From Nostoc sp. MS1 (lineage in GTDB: Bacteria; Cyanobacteriota; Cyanobacteriia; Cyanobacteriales; Nostocaceae), in contig NZ_AP023441.1 of NCBI RefSeq assembly GCF_019976755.1, positions 1,550,001 to 1,614,000 of the forward strand: a stretch of DNA of 64,000 nt, read 5' to 3'. The position numbers and the translations under genes are program-made. The notes under the pieces were generated by a model that saw only the letters and a program-made list of their open reading frames with translations, did no database searches and had not been told where the DNA came from. Below are positions 17,532 to 25,405 of the stretch, in pieces. Every line of letters starts with the position of its first letter. Positions within the stretch are counted from its first letter, which is position 1.

Positions 17532-17764
17532 AATTTTTTGACCTAAATGATTATTGAGTTTGCTTATTTTTGATTTTTATAATTCATTTGTACTATTATA
17601 CAATAATATTGCTGACAAATCCACTATTGTAACCATTTCTAAAATGACAGGACATTATTCGGTTTCTTGTTTTAGTAAGGTAAATCAATGTTGAGTTTAA
17701 CAGCTAATTATTTTTAATTACTCCAGCCAAACGATAAAACTGCAGTTCTAACTGAACAAGACTT

Positions 17765-17953
17765 ATGATTAGAAAACAGAAAATGAGTATAAATGCACCT
17801 AAGTTGCTGGATATAGTAGCACTCACAGTTGACTTACCAGAGTATAATTTACTGCGTGGTCAAGTTGGTACAATCGTAGAAATATTGGCTGATGGTGCTG
17901 GGTTTGAACTAGAGTTTAGCGATCGCAACGGACAAACTTTTGAATTTCTGTAA
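17765..17953 (+). CDS. DUF4926 small protein
   Basis: A 62-residue protein of the DUF4926 type: LLDIVALTVDLPEYNLLRGQ, GQVGTIVEIL, then FELEFSDRNGQTFEFL. It forms a short SH3-like beta barrel. Either the ATG at 17765 or the ATG at 17789 (MSINAPK) could start it; the second gives the usual family length at the N-terminus. The C-terminus stops straight after FEFL, about ten residues earlier than I expect for the family, so it may be slightly truncated. No function is known. Small proteins of this type are often near addiction-like or Uma2-type genes in cyanobacteria. Confidence 0.7.
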   Translation: MIRKQKMSINAPKLLDIVALTVDLPEYNLLRGQVGTIVEILADGAGFELEFSDRNGQTFEFL

Positions 17954-18143
17954 AAGTTTTTTGGGGTAACGCTTTTGCTATAGTCGTAGTCACATAAATT
18001 TAGGACATTTTCCAAGCTTAAATACTTAAAATAGTAGGACTTTACCTCCTGCCTTCTGCTATAAATATTTAGTAGTGGCTTATCGACAGATATAACTCAA
18101 CAAGTTACCATATCAAACTGTATATTGAGCAAGTCTGTGTGTT

Positions 18144-18524
18144 ATGGCTAGTGTTGAACGCGACGAAACAAGAGAGCATCGGATCGAAACAGAGATTATT
18201 GCTGATGCTGAAGATAAAGAAGATAGAGCGATGGGGTGGTACTACTACCTTGACGATATGTTGGAATTTCCCTTTATGGGTAAATGGAAGAAGAAATCAC
18301 GCAAAACTTCAACCATTGACGAAAAACCTGTGGAAGTACTAGGTATGGCTCCAGAGGATGATTGTTTGAGAGATATGTATGTGGAAGTTGCATATCTTGG
18401 GGGTAAGGAAGATGATATACATACTGCCAAGCTGTCGGAAATAGAGCCTATTGATGTGGATGAGGACACCCAAGAAGCGATCGCTGATTGGTTATATTGG
18501 TTAGGTAGAGGATACAAATTTTAA
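18144..18524 (+). CDS. ccbP: Cyanobacterial calcium-binding protein CcbP
   Basis: A 126-residue, very acidic protein that I recognise as CcbP, the Anabaena calcium-binding protein. It begins with a charged helix (DETREHRIETEIIADAEDKE), then GWYYYLDDMLEFPFMGKW, acidic patches (APEDDCLRDMYVEV, GGKEDDIHTAKLSEIEPIDV) and ends ADWLYWLGRGYKF. There is no EF hand; CcbP binds Ca2+ through negatively charged surface sites. In Anabaena it sequesters Ca2+ in vegetative cells and its loss frees Ca2+ during heterocyst differentiation. The ATG at 18144 follows a long non-coding leader. Its 3' end overlaps the convergent acetyltransferase gene by 4 bp. Confidence 0.88.
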   Translation: MASVERDETREHRIETEIIADAEDKEDRAMGWYYYLDDMLEFPFMGKWKKKSRKTSTIDEKPVEVLGMAPEDDCLRDMYVEVAYLGGKEDDIHTAKLSEIEPIDVDEDTQEAIADWLYWLGRGYKF

Positions 18525-19081
18525 GATAAATACCGAATTACTCGGCAAGGATTCCCTACTGCTACAACATTAGCAGGTATATCTTGTACGACTACGCTCC
18601 CTGCACCGATAGTAGTGTTGTCCCCAATTGTTACTCCTGGACAAATAATTGCATTACCACCAATCCAGACATTATTACCTATTTTAATTGGGGCAGCTAA
18701 TTCTTTTCCAGATAGACGAATTTCTGGATCTGTGGGATGGTAAGCAGTATAAATCTGCACATAAGGAGCGAATAAGACATTTTCACCAATTTCTACTTGA
18801 TTACAATCTAAAATGACGCAACCATAGTTCATATATAAGTTATTACCAGCGTAGATATTACTACCATAGTCACAATGAAGCGGCGGTACTATAAAAATCG
18901 TTTCACCTATCTGGGCAAATAGCTCTTGTAGAATTTGCCTGCGTTGTTCTGGTTGTTCTTCGGTTGTGCTATTGTACATCCGTAACAAACGACTGGCTCG
19001 TTTACTCTCGGCTGCTAATTCTGGATCGCTTGATAGGTATAATTCACCCGCTAGCATTTTTTGTTTTTCGGTTTTTTCCAT
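18521..19081 (-). CDS. Maltose/galactoside O-acetyltransferase family
   Basis: A 186-residue left-handed beta-helix acetyltransferase (hexapeptide repeat family), close to Maa/LacA. The N-terminal Mac domain is TEKQKMLAGELYLSSDPEL. Hexapeptide turns run from YGSNIYAGNNLYMNYGC through IGNNVWIGGNAIICPGVTIG. The catalytic His is in IYTAYHPTDPEIR. It transfers acetyl from acetyl-CoA to a sugar hydroxyl in the cytoplasm; the natural acceptor is not known for most homologues. Length and motifs are complete. It is convergent with ccbP with a 4-bp overlap of the stop regions. Confidence 0.9.
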   Translation of the reverse strand: MEKTEKQKMLAGELYLSSDPELAAESKRASRLLRMYNSTTEEQPEQRRQILQELFAQIGETIFIVPPLHCDYGSNIYAGNNLYMNYGCVILDCNQVEIGENVLFAPYVQIYTAYHPTDPEIRLSGKELAAPIKIGNNVWIGGNAIICPGVTIGDNTTIGAGSVVVQDIPANVVAVGNPCRVIRYLS

Positions 19082-19243
19082 ATTAATTGCCTCATGCGGA
19101 GGCGCGGAGAATACAAGTACTCACAATATCTCAAATAACTTGGTTTAAGGTTGATATTGAAGAAAATATAATTTCAATAAAGTTAGCGGAAATACCAGTA
19201 TTGTAAATTTGATATATGAATCCGAACATATATTAAAAGTTAA

Positions 19244-20542
19244 TTAATAATTAGTAGCCTTATTAAATACGCCGTAACGTGCTTTACCTTTTTGTTTAGC
19301 AAGGTACATCGCATGATCTGCATCTCTTAATAGGCTTTCTGGTTCATCGTCACTACCGTTATTTAAAGTAATACCAATGCTGGCTGTAGTAAATATTTGC
19401 TGTCCGTTCAAGTTCAGGGGTAATCCCAAGGTGTCTTGAATACGCTTGGCTACGTTGATAGCATCGTTAACGTCACGAATTTCTTCTAATAATACGGCAA
19501 ATTCATCGCCACCAAATCGCCCTACAGTATCTCCACTACGTACACATGATTCTAACCTGTGAGCGATCGCTACTAAAAAATCATCTCCCATACCGTGACC
19601 GAAGCGATCGTTTATTCCCTTAAAACCATCTAAATCTAAAAACAACACCGCAAAACGATAATCACTGCGGCGTTTACTACGTTCAATTGCTTGTTTGAGC
19701 CGATCTAAAAGTAAAACTTTATTGGGTAAGCCAGTCAGTCCATCATAAAAAGCATTGTGTAGTAATTGTACTTCCCCTTGCTTACGTTGAGTCACGTCTT
19801 GAAAAACTAAGACTGCACCAGTAACATTACCGACACTATCACAAATCGGCGCAATATTATCTCCTATCGGTATTTCTCTGCCATCCCTAGAAATTAGCGT
19901 ACAGTTCTCCGGCAGATTCACAATTTCCCCAGTTTGCATCGCTTGTGTAGCTAAGTTACCAATTACTTCGTCCATATCCTGATCAACAAGATTGACAACT
20001 TCTGCTAAATGCTTACCCAAAGCTTCATGTTGTATCCAACCAGTTAGCTTCTCAGCCATCTGGTTTATCATCTGAACACGCCCATCAGTAAAGGTAACAA
20101 CTACTGCACAGCCCATGCTGTTAATAATCGCTGCCATTTTTTCTTTTTCTGTATGTAATTTTTTATTAAATTTATACTGACTAAAAGCCATTTCTACAGC
20201 TAAATGTAAATCTTTTTCTGCAAATGGCTTTAAAAGATAGTTATATGACTGATATTTTTGATTTTTATGCAGTTCTAAATAATCTGAATACTCAGTTAGA
20301 TATAACACGGGTATATGGAAATCAGTCTGAATAGTATTTGCTAATTGTAAATCATTATTTCTTTGAGATATAGAAATATCAAATAATACTAAATTTGGGT
20401 GGATGTCTGCTACTTTTTTAATTGCTTCTTCAGGAGATTTTGTAATCTCTAGAACATTATAACCTAATGATTGTAAAGTATTTTTAATATTTAATGCCCG
20501 GACTATTTCATCCTCAACAACTAGGATTTTGGGGGAGACCAT
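19244..20542 (-). CDS. Response regulator with REC-PAS-GGDEF (diguanylate cyclase)
   Basis: A 432-residue signalling protein. The receiver domain is at residues 1-120: acidic pair in VVEDE, phospho-acceptor Asp55 in VLFDIS, and YLLKPF with the conserved Lys. A PAS domain follows at about 130-255. The GGDEF domain occupies about 265-430 with an intact active site RFGGDEFAVLL and, five residues before it, RSGD, the RxxD product-inhibition site. It should make c-di-GMP when phosphorylated and be feedback-inhibited. No EAL domain and no adjacent kinase gene is present, so it is an orphan regulator. It is a single gene with a 470-bp AT-rich region at its 5' side. Confidence 0.95.
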   Translation of the reverse strand: MVSPKILVVEDEIVRALNIKNTLQSLGYNVLEITKSPEEAIKKVADIHPNLVLFDISISQRNNDLQLANTIQTDFHIPVLYLTEYSDYLELHKNQKYQSYNYLLKPFAEKDLHLAVEMAFSQYKFNKKLHTEKEKMAAIINSMGCAVVVTFTDGRVQMINQMAEKLTGWIQHEALGKHLAEVVNLVDQDMDEVIGNLATQAMQTGEIVNLPENCTLISRDGREIPIGDNIAPICDSVGNVTGAVLVFQDVTQRKQGEVQLLHNAFYDGLTGLPNKVLLLDRLKQAIERSKRRSDYRFAVLFLDLDGFKGINDRFGHGMGDDFLVAIAHRLESCVRSGDTVGRFGGDEFAVLLEEIRDVNDAINVAKRIQDTLGLPLNLNGQQIFTTASIGITLNNGSDDEPESLLRDADHAMYLAKQKGKARYGVFNKATNY

Positions 20543-21019
20543 GTTAAATTGCCCATTTGCTAAGGTTAAGATGTTGTTGATAGCATCAACTTAATCTAAA
20601 AGTTATTAATTCTATGATAATCAATCTCTAATATATCAGTATAGCCATTCATCAAGATACTGATATAAGGTAACATTCATTAGTTAATAGAGGTTAGCAT
20701 AAGTTTATTATCAAATGATGATTTTAGTCGAAATAAATTATTTTGTTTTGTATTTTATGTATCCAAATATTAGGCTTAATAAGCACATTGGTAGCTTAAA
20801 AAACACCTATTTTCTAATTAGATAAATATTCTAATTGCACAGTAGAGAAATATTATTGATCCCTCTTTTTCTTAGTAGTATAATTAACTACAGAGATACA
20901 GAGGCATAGAGGGAAAAAAACCTCTATATATAACTTTTTATTACAGAAGCTTTGCGTATAAAGACAGACAGGTTTGATTATTATTTGTATAAACTATTAA
21001 TCAAACAACTAGGTTGAAG
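20543..21019. other. AT-rich intergenic region between divergent genes, 477 bp
   Basis: No gene or clear hairpin found. It must contain the promoters of the minus-strand GGDEF regulator and of the plus-strand lysozyme gene. The lysozyme side carries AGGTTGAAG directly before the ATG at 21020, a fair ribosome binding site. Confidence 0.4.
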
Positions 21020-21751
21020 ATGAGTCTTACTGAAACTCTGCAAAAAGGTGGAAAAGGTTCACAAGTGAGTGAATTGCAAGAATGCTTAATTAAACTTAAA
21101 TTCGATCCAGGTCGAGTGGATGGTAACTTTGGTGACAAAACAGAAGTCGCTGTCAAACAATTTCAGCAAAAACAAGGTGTTACTCCTGATGGAGTTGTAG
21201 GATTAGAAACACGCACGGTTCTAAATAAGTTAATTCAACAACTAGCAGAACTTTATGGTGGCACTTCTGGCAAATTACCACTACCTGGGGTGAAGCTGAT
21301 TAAGGAATTTGAAGGATGTAAGCTGACTGCTTACCCTGATCCTTTATCTAAAGGTAAACCTTACACCATTGGCTGGGGTTCCACCTGTAAAAAAGATGGT
21401 AGCGAATGGTCGTTAGGTGAGAAAATTACCGAAGCAGAAGCAGATGAACTATTAATTATTCAATTAGAACGTAACTATTTACCTTCTTTAGAAAAAATAC
21501 CCGGCTGGCAAGATTTTAGCCCTTACCAACAGGGAGCTTTATTAAGTTTTGCTTATAACTTGGGTGCTAATTTTTACGGTTCTAAGGGTTTCGAGACTAT
21601 TTCTAGAGTCTTGAAGAACCAAGAATGGGACAATATTGAATCCACACTAATTATGTACAGAAACCCTAGTAGTCCCGTTGAGGCTGGCTTGAAGCGTAGA
21701 CGAGTAGCAGAAGGGAAGCTATTTCTTCAGCCAATGTTTAATAACGCTTAG
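21020..21751 (+). CDS. Peptidoglycan-binding domain + phage-type lysozyme (GH24)
   Basis: A 243-residue two-domain hydrolase. The start is ATG 21020 (a TTG six bases upstream is less likely). Residues 3-70 are a PG_binding_1 domain (GSQVSELQECLIKLKFDPGR, KTEVAVKQFQQKQG). Residues 90-240 form a T4-lysozyme-like GH24 domain: LIKEFEGCKLTAYPDPL with the catalytic Glu in FEG, then YTIGWGST with the conserved Thr, YQQGALLSFAYNLG, and the family end GLKRRRVAEGKLF. It cleaves the glycan strand of peptidoglycan. No signal peptide, holin or other phage gene is nearby, so it looks like a domesticated endolysin. Export would need a non-classical route or lysis. Confidence 0.93.
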   Translation: MSLTETLQKGGKGSQVSELQECLIKLKFDPGRVDGNFGDKTEVAVKQFQQKQGVTPDGVVGLETRTVLNKLIQQLAELYGGTSGKLPLPGVKLIKEFEGCKLTAYPDPLSKGKPYTIGWGSTCKKDGSEWSLGEKITEAEADELLIIQLERNYLPSLEKIPGWQDFSPYQQGALLSFAYNLGANFYGSKGFETISRVLKNQEWDNIESTLIMYRNPSSPVEAGLKRRRVAEGKLFLQPMFNNA

Positions 21752-21844
21752 TTATATTAGGTAGGGCATGGCTGATCGCCTGATGAAAAAATCAAAGACT
21801 TCATGTAACTTAAGCATCAGTTCTATATATTAAACAAAATTTCT

Positions 21845-22852
21845 ATGGCTGATGCAAGCAACCAACAAATCCTACTCAAAAACCGCCCTGTTGGAGAACC
21901 AAAAGAGAGTGATTTTGCTCTGATAGAAACACCTATTCCCGAACCAGGGGAAGGTGAAGTTCTCAATCGTACTATTTATCTATCCCTTGACCCGTATATG
22001 CGTGGTCGTCTTAGTGCCAATGCTTCTTATGCAGCCTCAACGGAATTAAACTCAGTTATTGTTGGTGGAACAGTCAGCCAAGTAATTAAATCGCATCACC
22101 CAGACTTTCAACCAGGAGATTTTGTTCTTAGCAGTCATGGTTGGCAAACTTACGCTGTTGCTAAAGGTGAAACACTACGCAAACTCGACTCAACACAGGC
22201 TCCTCTATCCTACAATTTGGGTGTATTAGGTATGCCTGGTCTAACTGCCTATGCTGCTTTATTAGATATAGGACAACCTAAAGCTGGGGAAACTGTAGTA
22301 GTTTCTGCTGCTTCTGGTGCTGTTGGTACAGTAGCAGGTCAAATTGCTAAGATTAAGGGCGCAAGAGTTGTAGGAATTGTAGGCAGTGATGAAAAGCTTG
22401 ATTATATCGTGAAAGAATTAGGCTTTGATGCAGGAATTAACCGCCGAACACAACCACTATCTTCAGCGTTGAAAGAAACTGCACCCGATGGTATAGATAT
22501 TTATTTTGACAATACAGCCGGGGAAATTTTAGAAGCTGTTTTGCAGCAAATCAACTTGGGAGCGAGAATCCCCTTGGTGGGCTTGATTTCTCAATATAAT
22601 TCTACTTCCCCACCTCCAGGGCCGAATTTGCTACCTTTATTGACTAAAAGAGCTTTAATTAAGGGTTTTTTAGTCAGTGACTACCAACACCGTTTTTCTG
22701 ATTTTGCCCGTGATGTCAGTGGATGGTTGCAGTCAGGGCAAATGAAGTACAAAGAAGATATTGTTGTAGGTTTGGCAAATGCCCCTAAAGCTTTTATTGG
22801 CTTGTTGCGAGGCGATAATTTTGGTAAGTTAATTGTTGAGGTTGGTCATTAG
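21845..22852 (+). CDS. NADP-dependent medium-chain reductase (LTB4 dehydrogenase/CurA-like)
   Basis: A 335-residue zinc-independent medium-chain oxidoreductase. The N-terminal catalytic part includes LSLDPYMRGRL, the hallmark of the leukotriene B4 12-hydroxydehydrogenase/CurA group. The Rossmann domain has AASGAVGTVAGQIAKIKGAR followed by GFDAGINRR, and then YFDNTAGEILEAVL and the C-terminal IVVGLANAPKAFIGLLRGDN. Such enzymes reduce alpha,beta-unsaturated ketones and aldehydes with NADPH, often for detoxification. It is a single gene; the stop is followed at once by a heptamer repeat array. Confidence 0.93.
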   Translation: MADASNQQILLKNRPVGEPKESDFALIETPIPEPGEGEVLNRTIYLSLDPYMRGRLSANASYAASTELNSVIVGGTVSQVIKSHHPDFQPGDFVLSSHGWQTYAVAKGETLRKLDSTQAPLSYNLGVLGMPGLTAYAALLDIGQPKAGETVVVSAASGAVGTVAGQIAKIKGARVVGIVGSDEKLDYIVKELGFDAGINRRTQPLSSALKETAPDGIDIYFDNTAGEILEAVLQQINLGARIPLVGLISQYNSTSPPPGPNLLPLLTKRALIKGFLVSDYQHRFSDFARDVSGWLQSGQMKYKEDIVVGLANAPKAFIGLLRGDNFGKLIVEVGH

Positions 22853-22881
22853 TTATTGGTCATTGGTCATTGGTCATTGGT
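22853..22881. repeat. Short tandem heptamer repeat (ATTGGTC)n
   Basis: About four consecutive copies of the unit ATTGGTC follow the reductase stop codon, with a diverged copy (ATTAGTT) overlapping the stop itself. This is the short tandemly repeated sequence class typical of heterocystous cyanobacteria. Confidence 0.85.
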
Positions 22882-23046
22882 TTGCTTCCTCTGTAACCTG
22901 TTCCTATTTCAGAAATTTAATATTACTCTTACTAGATAAAATTTTGTTGGTAAGTGTGTAATGACCGTAAAAGATGAAGTAATATTCACTCCTAAAGCCG
23001 TAGCCGTACAAATCTCATTATTGTTGGCAAATAACACCTTATTAGC

Positions 23047-24810
23047 ATGATTTATCGCCGCCCAAAGCTTGCAGTGTCTTGGTTGTCTTTGAGTATCTTT
23101 TTGGTACTCAACAGTATATATGTGCAACCTGTGAAGGCTCAAGCTGTAAATCAGCCGCAACAACTGCCGCAGCCACAAGATATCCAACCGCCTATACCCG
23201 CTCCTTTACCTTCTCCCCAGCCGCCACAGCAACTACCACCACCAGCAGAGTTACTTGAACCGCCTTCAGGGGATATCAACCCACAGCAACCAACACCAAC
23301 CGATACACCTCAAACAATCACAGTACAAAGGTTTGAGGTCGTCGGCAGCACGGTGTTTAGTCAACAAGAGTTAGCCCAGGCTACAGCTGAGTTTACTCAA
23401 CGACCGATTACTTTAGCAGAATTGTTTCAGGCGCGGTCTAAAATCACCGAACTATACGTTAGTAAGGGTTATATTACTTCTGGTGCTTATATCCCACCCC
23501 AAACTATTAAATCTGGTGTGATTAAAATTCAGGTGGTGGAAGGGAGGTTAGAGGATATTCAAATTAGCGGTAATCGGCGACTCAACTCTAATTATGTACG
23601 TAGTCGTTTAGCGATCGCCACTCAACCACCCCTCAACCGCGATAAGTTACTAGAAGCACTACAGCTACTACAACTCAACCCTTTAATTCAAAATCTCTCA
23701 GCCGAATTATCAGCAGGTTCTCGTCCAGGTACTAGCATACTACAGGTACAAATCGCCGAAGCGAAAACCCTCAATGTTCAGTTAGCGATCGATAATGGGC
23801 GATCGCCCGGAGTGGGTAGTTTTCGCCGTCGGATTCAACTCAGTGAAGCCAACTTGCTAGGTTTAGGCGATAGCCTCAGTGCAGCTTATAGCAATACTGA
23901 TGGCAGTAATACTTTTGATACGAGCTACACTTTACCTCTTAATTCCCGTAATGGTACGCTGAGTTTTAACTTTGGCACTTCCTCCAGTCGTGTCATTGAA
24001 CAACCTTTTAGCACTCTTGATATCGAGTCTTCTTCTCGTTACTACGAAATTACCTACCGTCAACCACTGATGCAATCTCCTACCCAGGAATTAGCGATTG
24101 GTTTAACTGCTTCTCGCCGAGAAAGTGAAATATCTTCCTCAGTGCTGGAAAGCTTTGGTGTACCTCTCAATGAACTTTCCCCTGGTGCTGATGAACAAGG
24201 GAGAACTCGCATATCTGCATTACGCTTTTTTCAAGAATGGACTACTCGTAACAGCCGAGAAGTTTTTGCAGTGCGATCGCAATTTAATCTAGGTATAGGT
24301 GCATTAAATGCCACTGTTAATGCCCAAGAACCTGATAGCCGCTTCTTTTCTTGGCAGGGACAAGCACAATGGGCGCGTCTTTTAGCTCCAGATACCTTGT
24401 TAATAGTAAAAGCCAATACACAAATCGCATCTACAAGGCTTTTATCTTTGGAGCAATTTGGTTTAGGTGGTTTAGATAGCGTTAGAGGATATCGACAAGA
24501 TTATCTGTTAACAGATAATGGCGCTTTTGCTTCGGCTGAAGTACAAATCCCGATTCTGCGTTTACCCCAAAACAGTGGCCTATTGCAAGTCACCCCTTTT
24601 GTAGATTTGGGCGTAGCCTGGAATAATCAGCGAGCAGACCCCGACCCTAATACCTTGGCGGCCGTTGGTCTAGGTTTGCGCTGGTCAAGTGGCGATCGTT
24701 TTACGGCTCGGCTTGATTGGGGGATTCCTCTTATATCCGTAGATTCAGCAGCCAGAACATGGCAAGAAAATGGACTGTATTTTTCCCTAATTTATAATAA
24801 TCCTTTTTAG
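23047..24810 (+). CDS. TpsB-type (ShlB/FhaC) outer-membrane transporter
   Basis: A 587-residue two-partner secretion transporter. A signal peptide (LSLSIFLVLNSIYVQPVKAQ) is followed by a Pro/Gln-rich linker (residues about 35-90), then POTRA domains (TVQRFEVVGSTVFSQQEL, VVEGRLEDIQISGNRRLNSN) and a beta barrel of about 350 residues ending in YFSLIYNNPF with the C-terminal Phe needed for outer-membrane assembly. SVRGYRQD corresponds to the loop-6 VRGY motif. It would sit in the outer membrane and export a large beta-helical TpsA protein. No TpsA gene lies next to it in this window. Length and domains appear complete. Confidence 0.94.
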   Translation: MIYRRPKLAVSWLSLSIFLVLNSIYVQPVKAQAVNQPQQLPQPQDIQPPIPAPLPSPQPPQQLPPPAELLEPPSGDINPQQPTPTDTPQTITVQRFEVVGSTVFSQQELAQATAEFTQRPITLAELFQARSKITELYVSKGYITSGAYIPPQTIKSGVIKIQVVEGRLEDIQISGNRRLNSNYVRSRLAIATQPPLNRDKLLEALQLLQLNPLIQNLSAELSAGSRPGTSILQVQIAEAKTLNVQLAIDNGRSPGVGSFRRRIQLSEANLLGLGDSLSAAYSNTDGSNTFDTSYTLPLNSRNGTLSFNFGTSSSRVIEQPFSTLDIESSSRYYEITYRQPLMQSPTQELAIGLTASRRESEISSSVLESFGVPLNELSPGADEQGRTRISALRFFQEWTTRNSREVFAVRSQFNLGIGALNATVNAQEPDSRFFSWQGQAQWARLLAPDTLLIVKANTQIASTRLLSLEQFGLGGLDSVRGYRQDYLLTDNGAFASAEVQIPILRLPQNSGLLQVTPFVDLGVAWNNQRADPDPNTLAAVGLGLRWSSGDRFTARLDWGIPLISVDSAARTWQENGLYFSLIYNNPF

Positions 24811-25405
24811 TCTCTGAACGATTCTGCTGTAGCGTTTGTTATACCTTGATGGCGATGGCGATCGGTAATAGGTGAGTGACCATAACTATTACCCCATCCT
24901 TTTCCATAACTTTCCTAATTTAATACTATGTTCATTTAAACACTACATAATAACTGTGTTGTTAGTATTTGATAATTGGTTAGTAATGTTCTTAGATAAA
25001 TACAAATGAGCTATTGCTTATTACCGCTTAATCACATTATATTGTATTATGTATAATAAGTTTACTGCGATTGAATTAAGTATCATTACGTAGAATGCAG
25101 AGGAGGTAAAAGCCTATTTTATTTAGTTATAGTCAATACTTAATATAAATATCCGCATATATATCATGTATGATATTAGGCAATTAAATTTATTCTAGAT
25201 AATAAAGAAAATATAAACAGGAAAATGTAAAGCTTGAAACCTCTCTCCGTCTTGGAGAAAGCAATAAATAGCGATTATTATCAATCTATGGAACCTGGAT
25301 TATTTAGGTAAGCATCCTTTTAAATTGACACTAACAGCTTTAATAAAAATATCAACAATATATTCCAATTCAATATTCAAATAAATGAGGATTTAAGAAA
25401 TCATA
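24811..25405. other. AT-rich intergenic region, 595 bp
   Basis: No gene found on either strand. The first 70 bases include a GCGATGGCGATCGG word. The rest is AT-rich without a hairpin plus T-run that I can defend as a terminator. It likely holds the promoter of the FHA-GGDEF-EAL gene at 25406, which is preceded by GAGGATTTAAG. Confidence 0.35.

Noticed and set aside
19244..20542. Reading the GGDEF regulator as a degenerate (non-catalytic) domain
   Set aside because: The GGDEF signature and RxxD site are both intact.
22846..22881. Heptamer arrays considered as CRISPR-like repeats
   Set aside because: Units are 7 bp and directly tandem, without spacers.
22909..23187. 92-codon minus-strand frame before the TpsB gene
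   Set aside because: Overlaps the TpsB signal-peptide region antisense and has no family likeness.
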